Shown here: piece after piece, positions 10,046 to 20,090 of the stretch
Layout: each line of letters starts with the position of its first letter
Position numbering within the stretch: position 1 is the stretch's first letter
DNA from: Frischella japonica
GTDB lineage: Bacteria; Pseudomonadota; Gammaproteobacteria; Enterobacterales; Orbaceae
NCBI RefSeq assembly: GCF_014489845.1
Contig: NZ_JABURY010000010.1
Span: forward strand, 155,087-219,086
Length of the DNA stretch: 64,000 nt
Reading direction: 5' to 3'
Notes under the pieces: generated by a model
Database searches by the model: none
Seen by the model: only the letters and a program-made list of their open reading frames with translations
What the model was told of the DNA's origin: nothing
Position numbers and translations under genes: made by a program

Positions 10046-11377
10046 ATGGAAATAAAAAATACAACTCATAGCCCAAAGAAGACCAATGCCAGATGGTTAA
10101 CGGTCGTTTTTCTCTTTATTGTTACGGCCATTAACTATGGTGATAGAGCGACCTTAGGGATTGCTGGAAAAGCAATGTCAGGTGAACTAGGGTTCGATGC
10201 TGCCGCCATGGGATGGGTCATGTCATCATTTGGCATTGCTTATGTAATTGGGCAATTACCTGGTGGTTGGTTATTAGATCGATTCGGTTCGAAACGTGTC
10301 TATTTTTGTAGCATTTTATTTTGGTCTATATTTACTCTATTACAAGGAACAGTACATTTTTTTATTGGTGCATGGGCGCTAATTATGCTCTTTACATTCC
10401 GTTTTTTAATGGGGTTAGCCGAAGCGCCTTCTTTTCCTGGTAATAGTCGAATTACTGCTGCTTGGTTTCCGTCAAAAGAACGGGCAACAGCGGTAGCAAT
10501 TTTCAACTCCGCTCAATATTTTGCAACGGTAATCTTTGCGCCAATAATGGGATGGTTAACACACGAATATGGTTGGCAATCTGTGTTCTTCTTTATGGGT
10601 GGATTAGGTATATTTATTAGTCTTGTTACGATAATTGCAATTCGTAACCCTAAAGATCATCCTTTAGCTAATCAAGCTGAAGTTGATTACATTGTAGAAG
10701 GCGGTGCACTGGTTGATATGGATCAAAAAAAATCTGATGGTAAACAAAGTGGACCAAAATTAACTTACCTAATGCAACTTCTAACTAACCGAATGTTACT
10801 TGGAGTCTATTTAGGACAATATTGCATTAACTGTTTAACATTTTTCTTTATCACATGGTTCCCTATTTATCTTAACACCGAACGAGGTATGAATATTAAA
10901 GAAGTTGGTTTTGCCGCAGCTATTCCAGCAATTTGTGGATTTGTTGGTGGAATCAGTGGTGGGATTTTTTCCGATTTTCTAATGCGAAAAACGGGTTCTC
11001 TCTCTATTGCCCGTAAAACACCGATTATTCTGGGTATGTTATTTTCGATGACTATGATTCTATGTAATTATGTTGATTCAATTGCATTGGTCATTTTATT
11101 TATGTCTATGGCTTTCTTCGGTAAGGGCGTGGGGGCATTAGGCTGGGCTGTAATGGCAGACACAGCACCAAAAGAGATGAGCGGTCTAGCCGGTGGATTA
11201 TTCAACATGTTTGGTAATGCCTCAAGTATCATTTCTCCTATTATTATTGGTTATATCGTAGCTTGGACTGAGCGTTTTGAATGGGCATTAGTTTTTGTTG
11301 CCGGTCATGCTTTGGTGGCAGCATTTAGTTACCTTATTATTGTTGGTCCAATTAAACGTATGGAATTAAAGAAATAA
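10046..11377 (+). CDS. gudP: MFS D-glucarate/galactarate permease
   Basis: A 443-residue major facilitator of the anion:cation symporter group with about twelve hydrophobic segments. Characteristic pieces are AINYGDRATLGIAGKAMS near the start, GGWLLDRFGSKRVYF in the loop after helices 2-3, and GLAEAPSFPGNSRI. Across these and AQYFATVIFAPIMGWLTHE it is closer to E. coli GudP than to GarP. It imports glucarate and/or galactarate with protons. First gene of a six-gene operon; gudX starts 41 bp after the stop. Confidence 0.93.
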   Translation: MEIKNTTHSPKKTNARWLTVVFLFIVTAINYGDRATLGIAGKAMSGELGFDAAAMGWVMSSFGIAYVIGQLPGGWLLDRFGSKRVYFCSILFWSIFTLLQGTVHFFIGAWALIMLFTFRFLMGLAEAPSFPGNSRITAAWFPSKERATAVAIFNSAQYFATVIFAPIMGWLTHEYGWQSVFFFMGGLGIFISLVTIIAIRNPKDHPLANQAEVDYIVEGGALVDMDQKKSDGKQSGPKLTYLMQLLTNRMLLGVYLGQYCINCLTFFFITWFPIYLNTERGMNIKEVGFAAAIPAICGFVGGISGGIFSDFLMRKTGSLSIARKTPIILGMLFSMTMILCNYVDSIALVILFMSMAFFGKGVGALGWAVMADTAPKEMSGLAGGLFNMFGNASSIISPIIIGYIVAWTERFEWALVFVAGHALVAAFSYLIIVGPIKRMELKK

Positions 11378-11418
11378 TAAAAAATTAATCTTTATTTAAT
11401 ATATAGGAGTACCGTCTT

Positions 11419-12756
11419 ATGAATACACAGTCAGTTCCGATAATTAAGTCGATGCAAGTAATTCCGGTTGCTGGTCATGACAGTATGCTAATGAATATTG
11501 GCGGTGCCCATGGTCCTTACTTTACACGAAATATTGTTATTTTAACCGATAATGCGGGTCATATTGGTGTTGGGGAAGCGCCTGGCGGGGCAACCATTGA
11601 AAATGCGTTAAAAGAAGCGATACCACATGTTGAAGGTAGACCTATTTCAATACTTAACCGTATTGTTAATGATATGCATCAAGGTTACCTAGATGCAGAT
11701 TATGACACCTTCGGTAAAGGTGCATGGACTTTTGAATTACGCGTCAATGCGGTTGCGGCCTTGGAATCTGCATTATTAGATTTGATGGGACAATTTTTAA
11801 ATGTTCCAGTCGCCGAATTGCTTGGAGCGGGTAAACAACGTGATGAAGTGACTGTATTAGGCTATCTTTTTTATATCGGCGATGATAAAAAAACCGATCT
11901 TAATTATGATCAACCGCAACAACAAGGACATGAATGGTATAACATTCGACGCCGTCAAGCCATGACAGTGGAATCAGTAGTAGAGTTAGCTGAAGTAGCC
12001 AAAGATCGTTATGGATTTAAAGATTTCAAAATGAAAGGGGGCGTATTAGCAGGGGAGCAGGAAATTAAAACGGTTATTGAGCTTAAAAAACGTTTCCCTG
12101 ATGCCAGAATTACGTTAGATCCAAATGGTGGTTGGTTACTAGATGATGCCATTAAATTATGTAAGGGACTCAATCACGTATTAACGTATGCAGAAGATCC
12201 CTGTGGGGCTGAACAAGGCTATTCAGGACGTGAAGTTATGGCTGAATTTCGTAGAGCTACAGGATTACCAACGGCAACCAATATGGTCGCCACTAATTGG
12301 CGCGAAATGTGTCATTCAATTATGTTACAAGCAGTTGATATCCCACTAGCAGATCCTCATTTTTGGACATTAACTGGCGCTAGTCGTGTTGCTCAACTTT
12401 GTGATGAATGGGGATTAACCTGGGGCTGCCATTCAAACAATCATTTTGATATTTCGTTAGCTATGTTTAGCCATGTTGGCGCATCAGCACCAGGTAATCC
12501 AACCGCATTAGATACACACTGGATTTGGCAAGAAGGCAAGGAACGTTTAACTAAAGAACCATTAAAAATCGTTAATGGCAAAATCAAATTACCTGATAAA
12601 CCAGGTTTGGGAATTGAATTAGATATACAACAAGTAAAAAAAGCACACGAACTCTATAAAAAATTACCTAATAGTGCGCGAAATGATGGTATAGCAATGC
12701 AATATTTGATTCCCGGTTGGCAGTTTGATCGTAAACGACCTTGTATGATTCGTTAA
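11419..12756 (+). CDS. gudX: Glucarate dehydratase-related protein GudX
   Basis: A 445-residue enolase-superfamily protein. It shares with E. coli GudX, rather than GudD, the stretches [40 protein letters not shown] and [14 protein letters not shown]. The Lys-x-Lys catalytic element (FKMKGG), the metal-site region LDPNGGW and [16 protein letters not shown], and the distal HSNNHFD are conserved. The E. coli protein dehydrates glucarate and idarate only poorly and its physiological role is unsettled. It lies between gudP and gudD, the same order as in E. coli gudPXD, and is about 60-65% alike to the adjacent gudD product by eye. Ribosome-binding site TAGGAG before 11419. Confidence 0.93.
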   Translation: MNTQSVPIIKSMQVIPVAGHDSMLMNIGGAHGPYFTRNIVILTDNAGHIGVGEAPGGATIENALKEAIPHVEGRPISILNRIVNDMHQGYLDADYDTFGKGAWTFELRVNAVAALESALLDLMGQFLNVPVAELLGAGKQRDEVTVLGYLFYIGDDKKTDLNYDQPQQQGHEWYNIRRRQAMTVESVVELAEVAKDRYGFKDFKMKGGVLAGEQEIKTVIELKKRFPDARITLDPNGGWLLDDAIKLCKGLNHVLTYAEDPCGAEQGYSGREVMAEFRRATGLPTATNMVATNWREMCHSIMLQAVDIPLADPHFWTLTGASRVAQLCDEWGLTWGCHSNNHFDISLAMFSHVGASAPGNPTALDTHWIWQEGKERLTKEPLKIVNGKIKLPDKPGLGIELDIQQVKKAHELYKKLPNSARNDGIAMQYLIPGWQFDRKRPCMIR

Positions 12757-12792
12757 CACAGATTAAAAAAATAAAATTAAGAGGGAAGTATT

Positions 12793-14127
12793 ATGAGTTC
12801 TACAACACCTATTGTCACAGAAATGCATGTCTATCCTGTTGCTGGTTATGATAGCATGCTATTAAATTTAAGTGGTGCCCATGCCCCTTACTTTACACGT
12901 AATATCGTTATTCTTAAAGATAATTCAGGAAATACCGGCGTAGGTGAAGTACCTTGTGTAGGTTCTGTCACGCAAACACTGCAAGATGCAAAACCATTAG
13001 TTATTGGTCAATCCATTGCACAATACAAAAAGGTTATGAATCAAGTCCGTAACCAATTTGCTGATCGAGATGTGGGGGGACGCGGTAATCAAACATTTGA
13101 CCAACGATCCACTATTCATGTAGTGACAGCTATTGAAGCGGCAATGCTGGATTTATTAGGTAAACATCTTGGTGTTACTGTTGCATCATTATTGGGTGAT
13201 GGTCAACAGCGTGATGAGGTAGAAATGCTTGGTTATCTATTTTATGTAGGGGACCGCAATAAAACCGATTTACCTTATCAAAGTCAACCTAATGAACAAT
13301 GTGATTGGTATCGATTACGTCACGAAGAAGCACTAACACCGGAAAAAATCGCTCGATTAGCTGAAGCAACCTATGAAAAATATGGATTTAGAGATTTTAA
13401 ATTAAAAGGTGGTGTTTTAACTGCTGAACAAGAAGCTGAAGCGGTGATTGCTATAAAGAAAAAATTCCCTGATGCGCGTGTGACCCTTGATCCAAATGGC
13501 GGTTGGTTATTAGATGAAGCTATTCGTATAGGTAAATACTTAAAACACACTTTGACTTATGCGGAAGATCCGTGTGGTGCAGAACAAGGCTATTCTGGCC
13601 GAGAAATTATGGCTGAATTCCGGAGAGCCACCGGCTTACCTACCGCAACCAATATGATCGCGACAGATTGGCGTCAAATGGCACATACTTTATCATTGCA
13701 ATCCGTTGATATCCCATTAGCAGATCCTCATTTCTGGACGATGAATGGTTCTGTAAGAGTTGCGCAGTTGTGTCATGAATTTGGATTAACTTGGGGCTCA
13801 CATTCCAATAATCATTTTGATATCTCTTTAGCCATGTTTACCCAAGTTGGTGCTGCTGCGCCGGGTAACCCAACTGCTCTTGATACCCATTGGATTTGGC
13901 AAGAAGGTAATCAAAGATTAACCAAAGAACCATTACAAATTGTTAATGGCAAAATTAAAGTACCTGAAAAACCAGGTTTAGGTATTGAAATTGATATGGA
14001 GCAAGTTATGAAAGCTCATGAACTTTTTAAAAGTATGGGACTGGGTAATCGTAATGATGCCATGGCTATGCAATACTTAATTCCTAACTGGAAATTTGAC
14101 AACAAGAAACCGTGTTTAGTGAGATAG
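12793..14127 (+). CDS. gudD: Glucarate dehydratase
   Basis: A 444-residue enolase-superfamily enzyme matching E. coli GudD (446 aa). It converts D-glucarate (and L-idarate) to 5-dehydro-4-deoxy-D-glucarate with Mg2+. Diagnostic GudD segments are [24 protein letters not shown] and [27 protein letters not shown] supplies the catalytic Lys-x-Lys pair, [16 protein letters not shown] metal ligands, and SHSNNHFD the catalytic His. The start at 12793 follows GAGGGAAG. It converges on the same intermediate that GarD makes, so GarL acts on both. Confidence 0.97.
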   Translation: MSSTTPIVTEMHVYPVAGYDSMLLNLSGAHAPYFTRNIVILKDNSGNTGVGEVPCVGSVTQTLQDAKPLVIGQSIAQYKKVMNQVRNQFADRDVGGRGNQTFDQRSTIHVVTAIEAAMLDLLGKHLGVTVASLLGDGQQRDEVEMLGYLFYVGDRNKTDLPYQSQPNEQCDWYRLRHEEALTPEKIARLAEATYEKYGFRDFKLKGGVLTAEQEAEAVIAIKKKFPDARVTLDPNGGWLLDEAIRIGKYLKHTLTYAEDPCGAEQGYSGREIMAEFRRATGLPTATNMIATDWRQMAHTLSLQSVDIPLADPHFWTMNGSVRVAQLCHEFGLTWGSHSNNHFDISLAMFTQVGAAAPGNPTALDTHWIWQEGNQRLTKEPLQIVNGKIKVPEKPGLGIEIDMEQVMKAHELFKSMGLGNRNDAMAMQYLIPNWKFDNKKPCLVR

Positions 14128-14176
14128 TCTAAAATGAAGTTCGAAACTGTATGAATACACATTATAAAGGTAAATT

Positions 14177-14947
14177 ATGAAGAAAGTAACATGTCATAAT
14201 CAATTTAAGCAAGATATGTTGGCACGAAAAACACTTATCGGTTGTTGGGCGGCATTAGGTAATCCAATCTCAACGGAAATACTTGGTTTAGCCGGTTTCG
14301 ATTGGTTATTACTCGACGGTGAACATGCAATTAATGATGTAATGTCATTTGTGCCGCAATTGATGGCATTAAAAGACAGTGTCAGTGCGCCAGTCGTCCG
14401 TCCATCATGGAATGATCAAGTACAAATCAAACGATTATTAGATATAGGTTTTTATAACTTTTTGATCCCTTATGTTGAAACTGTTGAACAAGCAAAGCAG
14501 GCAGTATCTTTCACTCGATATCCACCAATGGGTGTTAGAGGTGTTTCGGTTGCACATCGTAGTAATGCATTTGGTGCAATCAGCGATTACTTTGAAAATA
14601 TTAATCATAATATCTGTGTCATGGTACAAATTGAAACACAGCAAGCGGTAGATAATGTTGAAGCAATCACTGCTGTTGACGGTGTCGATGGTATTTTTGT
14701 TGGTCCAAGTGATCTATCGGCATCATTAGGTCATTTTGGCAATCCAAAACATCCTGATGTTCAAGCCGCCATAAGACATATTTTTGCTGTTGCTAACCAG
14801 CAGGGCAAAGCGTGCGGTATTTTGGCTCCGGTTGAAGCTGATGCGCGTCAATATATGGCAATGGGAGCAACATTTGTTGCAGTTGGTAATGATTTGGGCT
14901 TGTTAAGATATGCAACTCAAGCATTAGCAGATAAATATTTAAAATAA
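14177..14947 (+). CDS. garL: 2-dehydro-3-deoxyglucarate aldolase
   Basis: A 256-residue HpcH/HpaI-family class II aldolase, the same length as E. coli GarL. It cleaves 5-dehydro-4-deoxy-D-glucarate (equivalently 2-dehydro-3-deoxyglucarate) into pyruvate and tartronate semialdehyde. Visible elements are [16 protein letters not shown] with the catalytic His50, [20 protein letters not shown], the metal-ligand region [16 protein letters not shown] and [16 protein letters not shown]. Operon position between gudD and garR matches the order of the pathway. Confidence 0.97.
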   Translation: MKKVTCHNQFKQDMLARKTLIGCWAALGNPISTEILGLAGFDWLLLDGEHAINDVMSFVPQLMALKDSVSAPVVRPSWNDQVQIKRLLDIGFYNFLIPYVETVEQAKQAVSFTRYPPMGVRGVSVAHRSNAFGAISDYFENINHNICVMVQIETQQAVDNVEAITAVDGVDGIFVGPSDLSASLGHFGNPKHPDVQAAIRHIFAVANQQGKACGILAPVEADARQYMAMGATFVAVGNDLGLLRYATQALADKYLK

Positions 14948-14982
14948 CTAAGAGTATTTTAATCATAAAAAAGGAGAGTAAA

Positions 14983-15864
14983 ATGAAAATTGGTTTTATT
15001 GGTTTAGGTATTATGGGTAAACCGATGAGCAAAAACCTGCTAAAATCTGGCTACTCACTAGTCGTTTGTGATAAAAACCAAATGGCAGTGGATGAAGTTG
15101 TCGCAGCAGGTGCACAAAGTGCAGCTAATGCAAAAGAAGTTGCTAAACTTTGTGATGTGATTATAACAATGCTACCAAATTCTCCGCATGTAAAAGAAGT
15201 GGTGTTGGGTGAAAATGGTGTCGTTGAAGGCGCAAAATTGGGCACAACCATTATTGATATGAGCTCTATCGCCCCGTTAGCTAGTCGTGAAATTCATGAT
15301 GAAGTGGTTAAAAAAGGGCTATATATGTTAGATGCACCGGTTAGCGGTGGTGAGCCAAAAGCAATTGATGGCACCTTATCTGTAATGGTAGGTGGTGACA
15401 AAGCCATATTTGATAAACATTACGATTTAATGAAAGCTATGGCTGGTTCTGTTGTCTATACCGGTGATATTGGGGCGGGTAATGTCACAAAATTGGCGAA
15501 TCAAGTGATTGTAGCTCTTAACATAGCAGCAATGTCTGAAGCGCTTGTTCTGGCAACCAAAGCTGGGGTCAATCCAGAATTAGTTTATCAGGCAATCCGC
15601 GGTGGACTTGCAGGTAGTACTGTTTTAGATGCTAAAGCTCCAATGGTATTGAATCGCAATTTTAAACCAGGCTTCAAAATCGATTTACATATTAAAGATT
15701 TACAAAATGCCTTAGATACATCCCACGGTGTTGGAACCTCATTACCATTGACGGCAATAGTAATGGAAATGATGCAGGCACTAAAAACAGATGGTATGGG
15801 TGGTTGTGATCATAGTGCCTTAGCTCGCTACTATGAAACATTAGCAAAAATAGAAATAAAATAA
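14983..15864 (+). CDS. garR: Tartronate semialdehyde reductase (2-hydroxy-3-oxopropionate reductase)
   Basis: A 293-residue beta-hydroxyacid dehydrogenase, one residue shorter than E. coli GarR. It reduces tartronate semialdehyde from GarL to D-glycerate with NAD(P)H. The N-terminal Rossmann motif is GFIGLGIMGKPMSKNL; the substrate-binding signature is LDAPVSGGEPKAIDGTLSVMVGG; the catalytic Lys lies in GAGNVTKLANQVIVALN. The start codon follows AAGGAGAG. Its closeness to garL and garK completes the conversion of both aldarates to a glycolytic intermediate. Confidence 0.97.
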   Translation: MKIGFIGLGIMGKPMSKNLLKSGYSLVVCDKNQMAVDEVVAAGAQSAANAKEVAKLCDVIITMLPNSPHVKEVVLGENGVVEGAKLGTTIIDMSSIAPLASREIHDEVVKKGLYMLDAPVSGGEPKAIDGTLSVMVGGDKAIFDKHYDLMKAMAGSVVYTGDIGAGNVTKLANQVIVALNIAAMSEALVLATKAGVNPELVYQAIRGGLAGSTVLDAKAPMVLNRNFKPGFKIDLHIKDLQNALDTSHGVGTSLPLTAIVMEMMQALKTDGMGGCDHSALARYYETLAKIEIK

Positions 15865-15926
15865 TTAATATGCATATTGAGTATGGCAACATACTCAATA
15901 ATTTAATTCGTTCTGTAAGGATATGT

Positions 15927-17078
15927 ATGAAAATTGTCATTGCTCCTGATTCTTTTAAAGAAAGTCTAAGTGCTATTGAAGTTGCTGAAATGATAAAAGC
16001 AGGATTTTCACAAGTTTACCCTGATTCAGAATATGCTTTGTTACCGGTAGCCGATGGTGGGGAAGGTACTGTTAATGCGATGGTCGATGCATTAAATGGG
16101 CATAAAGTTACAGTTTCTATTACTGATCCATTAGGGGAGAGAGGACAGGCTTTCTATGGTATATCTGGGGATGGTCAAACAGCTGTAATCGAAATGGCAG
16201 CCGCCAGTGGGCTGGAACGTGTTCCCTTAGATAAAAGAGATGCCAAAATTACCACCTCATACGGTACCGGCGAATTAATCAAAGATGCGCTTGATCGAGG
16301 TTGTAAAAAATTTATTATTGGCATTGGTGGCAGTGCTACCAATGATGGTGGTGCTGGAATGTTACAGGCGCTGGGTGTGAAACTATTAGACAAAGCTGGC
16401 AACCAGATTGGTTATGGTGGGCGTTCTCTAGGTGAATTGGCTAAAATTGATATTAGCCAAATGGATTCTCGAATTCAGCAATGTGAATTTGAAGTAGCTT
16501 GTGACGTAACAAACCCACTTACAGGCACGAATGGTGCATCAGCCATTTTTGGACCACAAAAAGGTGCAACACCAGACGATGTAAAATTATTAGATGCTAA
16601 TCTAAAACATTTTGCTAACCTTATCAAACAGTATTTTAATATGGACATTGAATATACGCCTGGAACCGGTGCAGCAGGAGGGATGGGCGCTGCATTATTA
16701 GCATTTATGAATGCTAAATTAAGACCAGGTATAAAAATTATAACCGAATTACTTAATTTAGATACTTTAGTGCGTGAGGCTGATATTGTTATCACTGGTG
16801 AGGGACGATTGGATTATCAAAGTGTTAATGGTAAAGTGCCCGTCGGAGTGGCACATATTGCAAAACAATATCAAAAACCAGTCATTGCGATTGTAGGAAG
16901 TTTAGGTGATAAAGCTGAAGCGGTTTATCCGTATGGTGTAACAGCTATGTTTAGTATTCTAACTAATATTTCTTCTTTATCTGAAGCATTAGATCCTCAA
17001 ACGGCCCGTGCTAACTTATATAGTACAGCGATGAACATTGCTTATACTCTTAAAATTGGCAATACCCTTCAGCAATAA
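15927..17078 (+). CDS. garK: Glycerate 2-kinase
   Basis: A 383-residue glycerate kinase of the GarK/GlxK family (E. coli GarK 381 aa) that phosphorylates D-glycerate to 2-phosphoglycerate. The family start MKIVIAPDSFKESLSA begins at the ATG at 15927, preceded by GTAAGGAT; an upstream in-frame ATG at 15870 would add 19 residues unlike the family and is not favoured. Conserved pieces include VADGGEGTVNAM, EMAAASGLERVP, IGIGGSATNDGGAGM, FGPQKGAT and VITGEGRLDYQSVNGKVP. It is the last gene of the operon and is followed by a weak terminator. Confidence 0.96.
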   Translation: MKIVIAPDSFKESLSAIEVAEMIKAGFSQVYPDSEYALLPVADGGEGTVNAMVDALNGHKVTVSITDPLGERGQAFYGISGDGQTAVIEMAAASGLERVPLDKRDAKITTSYGTGELIKDALDRGCKKFIIGIGGSATNDGGAGMLQALGVKLLDKAGNQIGYGGRSLGELAKIDISQMDSRIQQCEFEVACDVTNPLTGTNGASAIFGPQKGATPDDVKLLDANLKHFANLIKQYFNMDIEYTPGTGAAGGMGAALLAFMNAKLRPGIKIITELLNLDTLVREADIVITGEGRLDYQSVNGKVPVGVAHIAKQYQKPVIAIVGSLGDKAEAVYPYGVTAMFSILTNISSLSEALDPQTARANLYSTAMNIAYTLKIGNTLQQ

Positions 17079-17085
17079 ATCGATT

Positions 17086-17115
17086 AACCCTTTACCAGAT
17101 AGGTATAAGGGTTTC
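17086..17115 (+). terminator. Probable terminator after garK
   Basis: AACCCTT-TACC pairs with GGTA-TAAGGGTT with one bulged A, followed by TTTCATATGTTATTT. It is 8 nt after the garK stop codon. The T tract is imperfect, so efficiency is uncertain. Confidence 0.6.
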
Positions 17116-17399
17116 ATATGTTATTTAATCTAAATGTTATTGTATAACTTATCGTTGAATCTAAAATTATCTATACTAAAAAACATCGATTAGAAAGAAT
17201 AACTTAATAACTCATACTTATTCAGCTCTGTCTGCTTTAATAAATAATCAAAGATTAAATGAGCATAATTAATGTATTGCAATTTTATTCAAATAATTGA
17301 TATTGAACATAAGCAAGTTAACGATAAAGTAGTAATGATGGTTTCTTAAAAATATAGAGTTTTCATTATCGCTAATAATATAATATAGCTATTTTTTCT

Positions 17400-17670
17400 T
17401 TGTTTATCATACATAATATAGTTTTAGTAGTTGTATTTATATTATCTTTATCGTCTGATATTGTCTGGCAAATTTTTTATTTATCTTCATATTTTTTGTT
17501 GTTAGCGGTAATGACTGTGCTGAATTTGGTTTTGGATTATCTGTTAAGTTAAGCAATGTTGTTCATGATAATAAAGTGTTTTTTATAAAAAGTTAGGTAG
17601 TGTTATTCTGTTAACAGTTTTACTATGGATAGCATTAGTATATTTTACAATAAACAAAATTAAATCTTAA
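17400..17670 (+). pseudogene. Possible remnant of a small membrane-protein gene
   Basis: Two broken hydrophobic reading frames lie in the 654-bp gap after garK. One, from a TTG at 17400 to a stop at 17552, reads through VVVFILSLSSDIVW and ends in LNLVLDYLLS. The second, open from 17587 to a stop at 17670, reads LLTVLLWIALVYFTINKIKS. Both look like transmembrane helices and resemble in character the intact 123-residue membrane protein just downstream. A decayed relative of that gene is the simplest reading, but chance hydrophobicity in AT-rich DNA is possible. The rest of 17079-17732 shows nothing recognisable. Confidence 0.3.
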
Positions 17671-17732
17671 TATTGTCATAGATAAACATTATTAATGTAG
17701 AAAAACGTATAACAATAAAAAGGATAATTGTA

Positions 17733-18104
17733 ATGCGGAAATTAACTAGAAAAGACGGGCTATTATTGCTGATATCGCAATTACCAAGTATAACTTTTTC
17801 ATTGATGCCGTTAATAAATTATTATGATAGTAATATTTTTTCAGGGTTATGTATCATTGCTAATATCATCTCCATAGTTTTTCTTTTCATCAGTTTATGT
17901 TGGTACGATAATTTTTTATTTTTATTTTTCATTTTAGTATTAATTACTTCGTCAGTGCTCGTTTATTGTATTAATTATTGGATAACGGTGCCGATAATAC
18001 ATGAAATACTACTCAATTTTTGCTTTTCAAATGTTGGTTTTTTACTTTTCTTTATAGTGATTGTGATTATAATTAAAACAGGTATATATCAATTCTTTGA
18101 ATGA
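17733..18104 (+). CDS. Small membrane protein, function unknown
   Basis: A 123-residue protein with four hydrophobic segments (about residues 10-30, 33-55, 60-80 and 93-118). I recognise no family. The ATG follows AAAAGGATAATTGTA, a good ribosome-binding site, and the stop codon runs directly into a perfect terminator palindrome, both of which argue that it is expressed. Remnants of a similar hydrophobic gene lie upstream. No neighbour gives a functional clue. Confidence 0.55.
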   Translation: MRKLTRKDGLLLLISQLPSITFSLMPLINYYDSNIFSGLCIIANIISIVFLFISLCWYDNFLFLFFILVLITSSVLVYCINYWITVPIIHEILLNFCFSNVGFLLFFIVIVIIIKTGIYQFFE

Positions 18105-18147
18105 ATATTAAATTGCCGAATCGCTAGCGATTCGGCAATTTAATATT
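18104..18147. terminator. Perfect 44-bp palindrome, bidirectional terminator
   Basis: Each half is 22 nt with no mismatch and no unpaired centre; the GC-rich core is TTGCCGAATCGC, CTAG is at the centre, and AATATTAAA / TTTAATATT form the ends. It begins at the last base of the stop codon of the 123-aa membrane protein and lies 118 bp beyond the convergent adenine deaminase gene, so it can terminate both. Confidence 0.8.
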
Positions 18148-18265
18148 AGATAAAATAATAACAATTATGAGATTAAGTGATTAATAGGCAGTTTATTATT
18201 CTTAATTTACATTAATCAATAACCTTGCTTTAGTATTATTTATCATACTTAATCATGGTGATTGA

Positions 18266-20002
18266 TTATATGCATAAATCAATCGGTTGATAAGTTTTAA
18301 CATCAAATAGTCCATTTGAGGTGAGCTTTAATTCTGGTATGACGGGTAACGTCATAAACACCAATGTCATTAATGGATGGGCTTTAGGATTGATACCAAA
18401 GGAATGTTTAGCAACCTCAATCATATGATGCAGTTGATCAGCAACCTGTTGCGCCGGCTGATCAGACATCAGACCAGCAATAGGTAACGGTAAATGCGCC
18501 AGAATTTTACCGTCTTGGCATAATGAGAAACCGCCCCCCATCGCTTCAACATCTTTTACGGCAACAAGCATATCAGCATCATTATCTCCCACTACGACTA
18601 GATTATGTGAATCATGGGCAACTGTGACAGCAATAGCACCATTTTTTAATCCGTAATTTGCTAAAATTCCTAGTCCCATATTACCCGTAGCATGATGTCG
18701 TTCAATCACTGCTAACTTATTCAATCCCGGATTGAGCTTACAATCAAAATGGTCATGAGCGTCTTTTTTGACATCAAGTTGTAAATGTGATGTTAGTACG
18801 CTACCTGGTTGAACACCAATCGCATTGACTTTTTCACTCGTCAAAGTCAATGTAAAATTTTGTTCGGTTAAAGTGGGCAAACGAACCGTATTGAGTACAT
18901 TATCCGCTACATAATCATCCCATTGAACCAACAATTTACCGTCACGAGCAATCTCTTGGCCAGCAACAAAAACATGTTTCGGTTCAAAGGATTGCAAATC
19001 TTTTACAATCAGAAGATCGGCATCATAGTTTGGCGCAATAGCACCTTTACCTTTTAGCCGGTAACATTCAGCTGCATTTAAGGTGGCAAGTGTTATGGCT
19101 AATACTGGATCAAGTCCATGTTTCACCGCTAAGCGTAAACTTTTATTGATGTGTCCTGTAGTAAGGATATCGGCAGGTTCACGATCATCGGTACATAGTA
19201 CACAACGACGAGCATTTGCTGGTGTAATTGCTGGAATAAGGTTAAGTAAATCTTTACAAGTTGATCCTTCACGTAATAATACATATTGACCCAACCGAAT
19301 TCGTTCTAACATCTCTTTCTGGGTGCTGCATTCATGATCGGTCATAATGCCTGCCATAACATAAGCAGTAAGTGCTTTACCGGTTACCCCAGGACTATGG
19401 CCATCAATGATGCGATCATGATCTTTAGCCATCCAAAGTTTATTCATCATTTTTGCTTCATGATCAATTACACTGGGATAATCCATCACTTCCCCTAAAC
19501 CTTTGACGCCTGGTTCATTGATTAACTGCACTAAATCTTCGGCTTCAAGCACACATCCCGCCTGTTCAAAAGGAGTAGCTGGCACGCAAGACGGTAACAT
19601 AATTTGTACATTAAGCGGTGTTTTACGTGAAGCGTCAAGCATATAGCGTATACCATCTAATCCAGAAACATTTGCTATTTCATGGGGATCGGCAATTATC
19701 GTAGTGGTGCCAAAAGGTAAAATACAACGGGCAAATTGTGTGGGGATTAATGATGATGATTCGATATGGACATGACCATCAATTAAACCCGGCATCACAT
19801 AACCCCCTTGGGCATCTATTGTTTGCTTGGCTTGATAGTCACACCCATAACCAACAATTTTACCATGACCAATAGCAAGTGGCCCGTCTACAATTAATTG
19901 ATTAAAAACATCAATCACTTTACAGTTAGTAATCAATAGATCAACGACTTGACGGTTAGCCGCCATGTCAATTAAATCATTTAGTTGTTGTTTATCTGTC
20001 AT
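18266..20002 (-). CDS. ade: Adenine deaminase
   Basis: A 578-residue amidohydrolase-superfamily enzyme like E. coli Ade (588 aa), converting adenine to hypoxanthine and ammonia. Metal-site motifs are intact: DGHVHIE at residues 75-81, DPHE at 105-108, GEVMDYP around 170-176, DGHSPG at 200-205, DHE at 222-224 and CTDDRE further on. The C-terminal AdeC domain has HDSHNLVVVGDND and LPLPIAGLMS. The ATG at 20002 has GAGG five bases upstream; a GTG at 20008 overlaps that site and is less likely. It is third in a minus-strand cluster after the permease and a divergent paralogue. Confidence 0.95.
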   Translation of the reverse strand: MTDKQQLNDLIDMAANRQVVDLLITNCKVIDVFNQLIVDGPLAIGHGKIVGYGCDYQAKQTIDAQGGYVMPGLIDGHVHIESSSLIPTQFARCILPFGTTTIIADPHEIANVSGLDGIRYMLDASRKTPLNVQIMLPSCVPATPFEQAGCVLEAEDLVQLINEPGVKGLGEVMDYPSVIDHEAKMMNKLWMAKDHDRIIDGHSPGVTGKALTAYVMAGIMTDHECSTQKEMLERIRLGQYVLLREGSTCKDLLNLIPAITPANARRCVLCTDDREPADILTTGHINKSLRLAVKHGLDPVLAITLATLNAAECYRLKGKGAIAPNYDADLLIVKDLQSFEPKHVFVAGQEIARDGKLLVQWDDYVADNVLNTVRLPTLTEQNFTLTLTSEKVNAIGVQPGSVLTSHLQLDVKKDAHDHFDCKLNPGLNKLAVIERHHATGNMGLGILANYGLKNGAIAVTVAHDSHNLVVVGDNDADMLVAVKDVEAMGGGFSLCQDGKILAHLPLPIAGLMSDQPAQQVADQLHHMIEVAKHSFGINPKAHPLMTLVFMTLPVIPELKLTSNGLFDVKTYQPIDLCI

Positions 20003-20090
20003 AAACACCTCATTTATTAGTCATCTGTAGCTTGCGATAATCATTATTCATTTAATTGAACGATTTGCCTACTTTTAATCATATACTCGA

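Noticed and set aside
15870..15926. Upstream ATG of garK
   Set aside because: It would add 19 residues absent from the family; the ATG at 15927 gives the conserved MKIVIAPDSF start.
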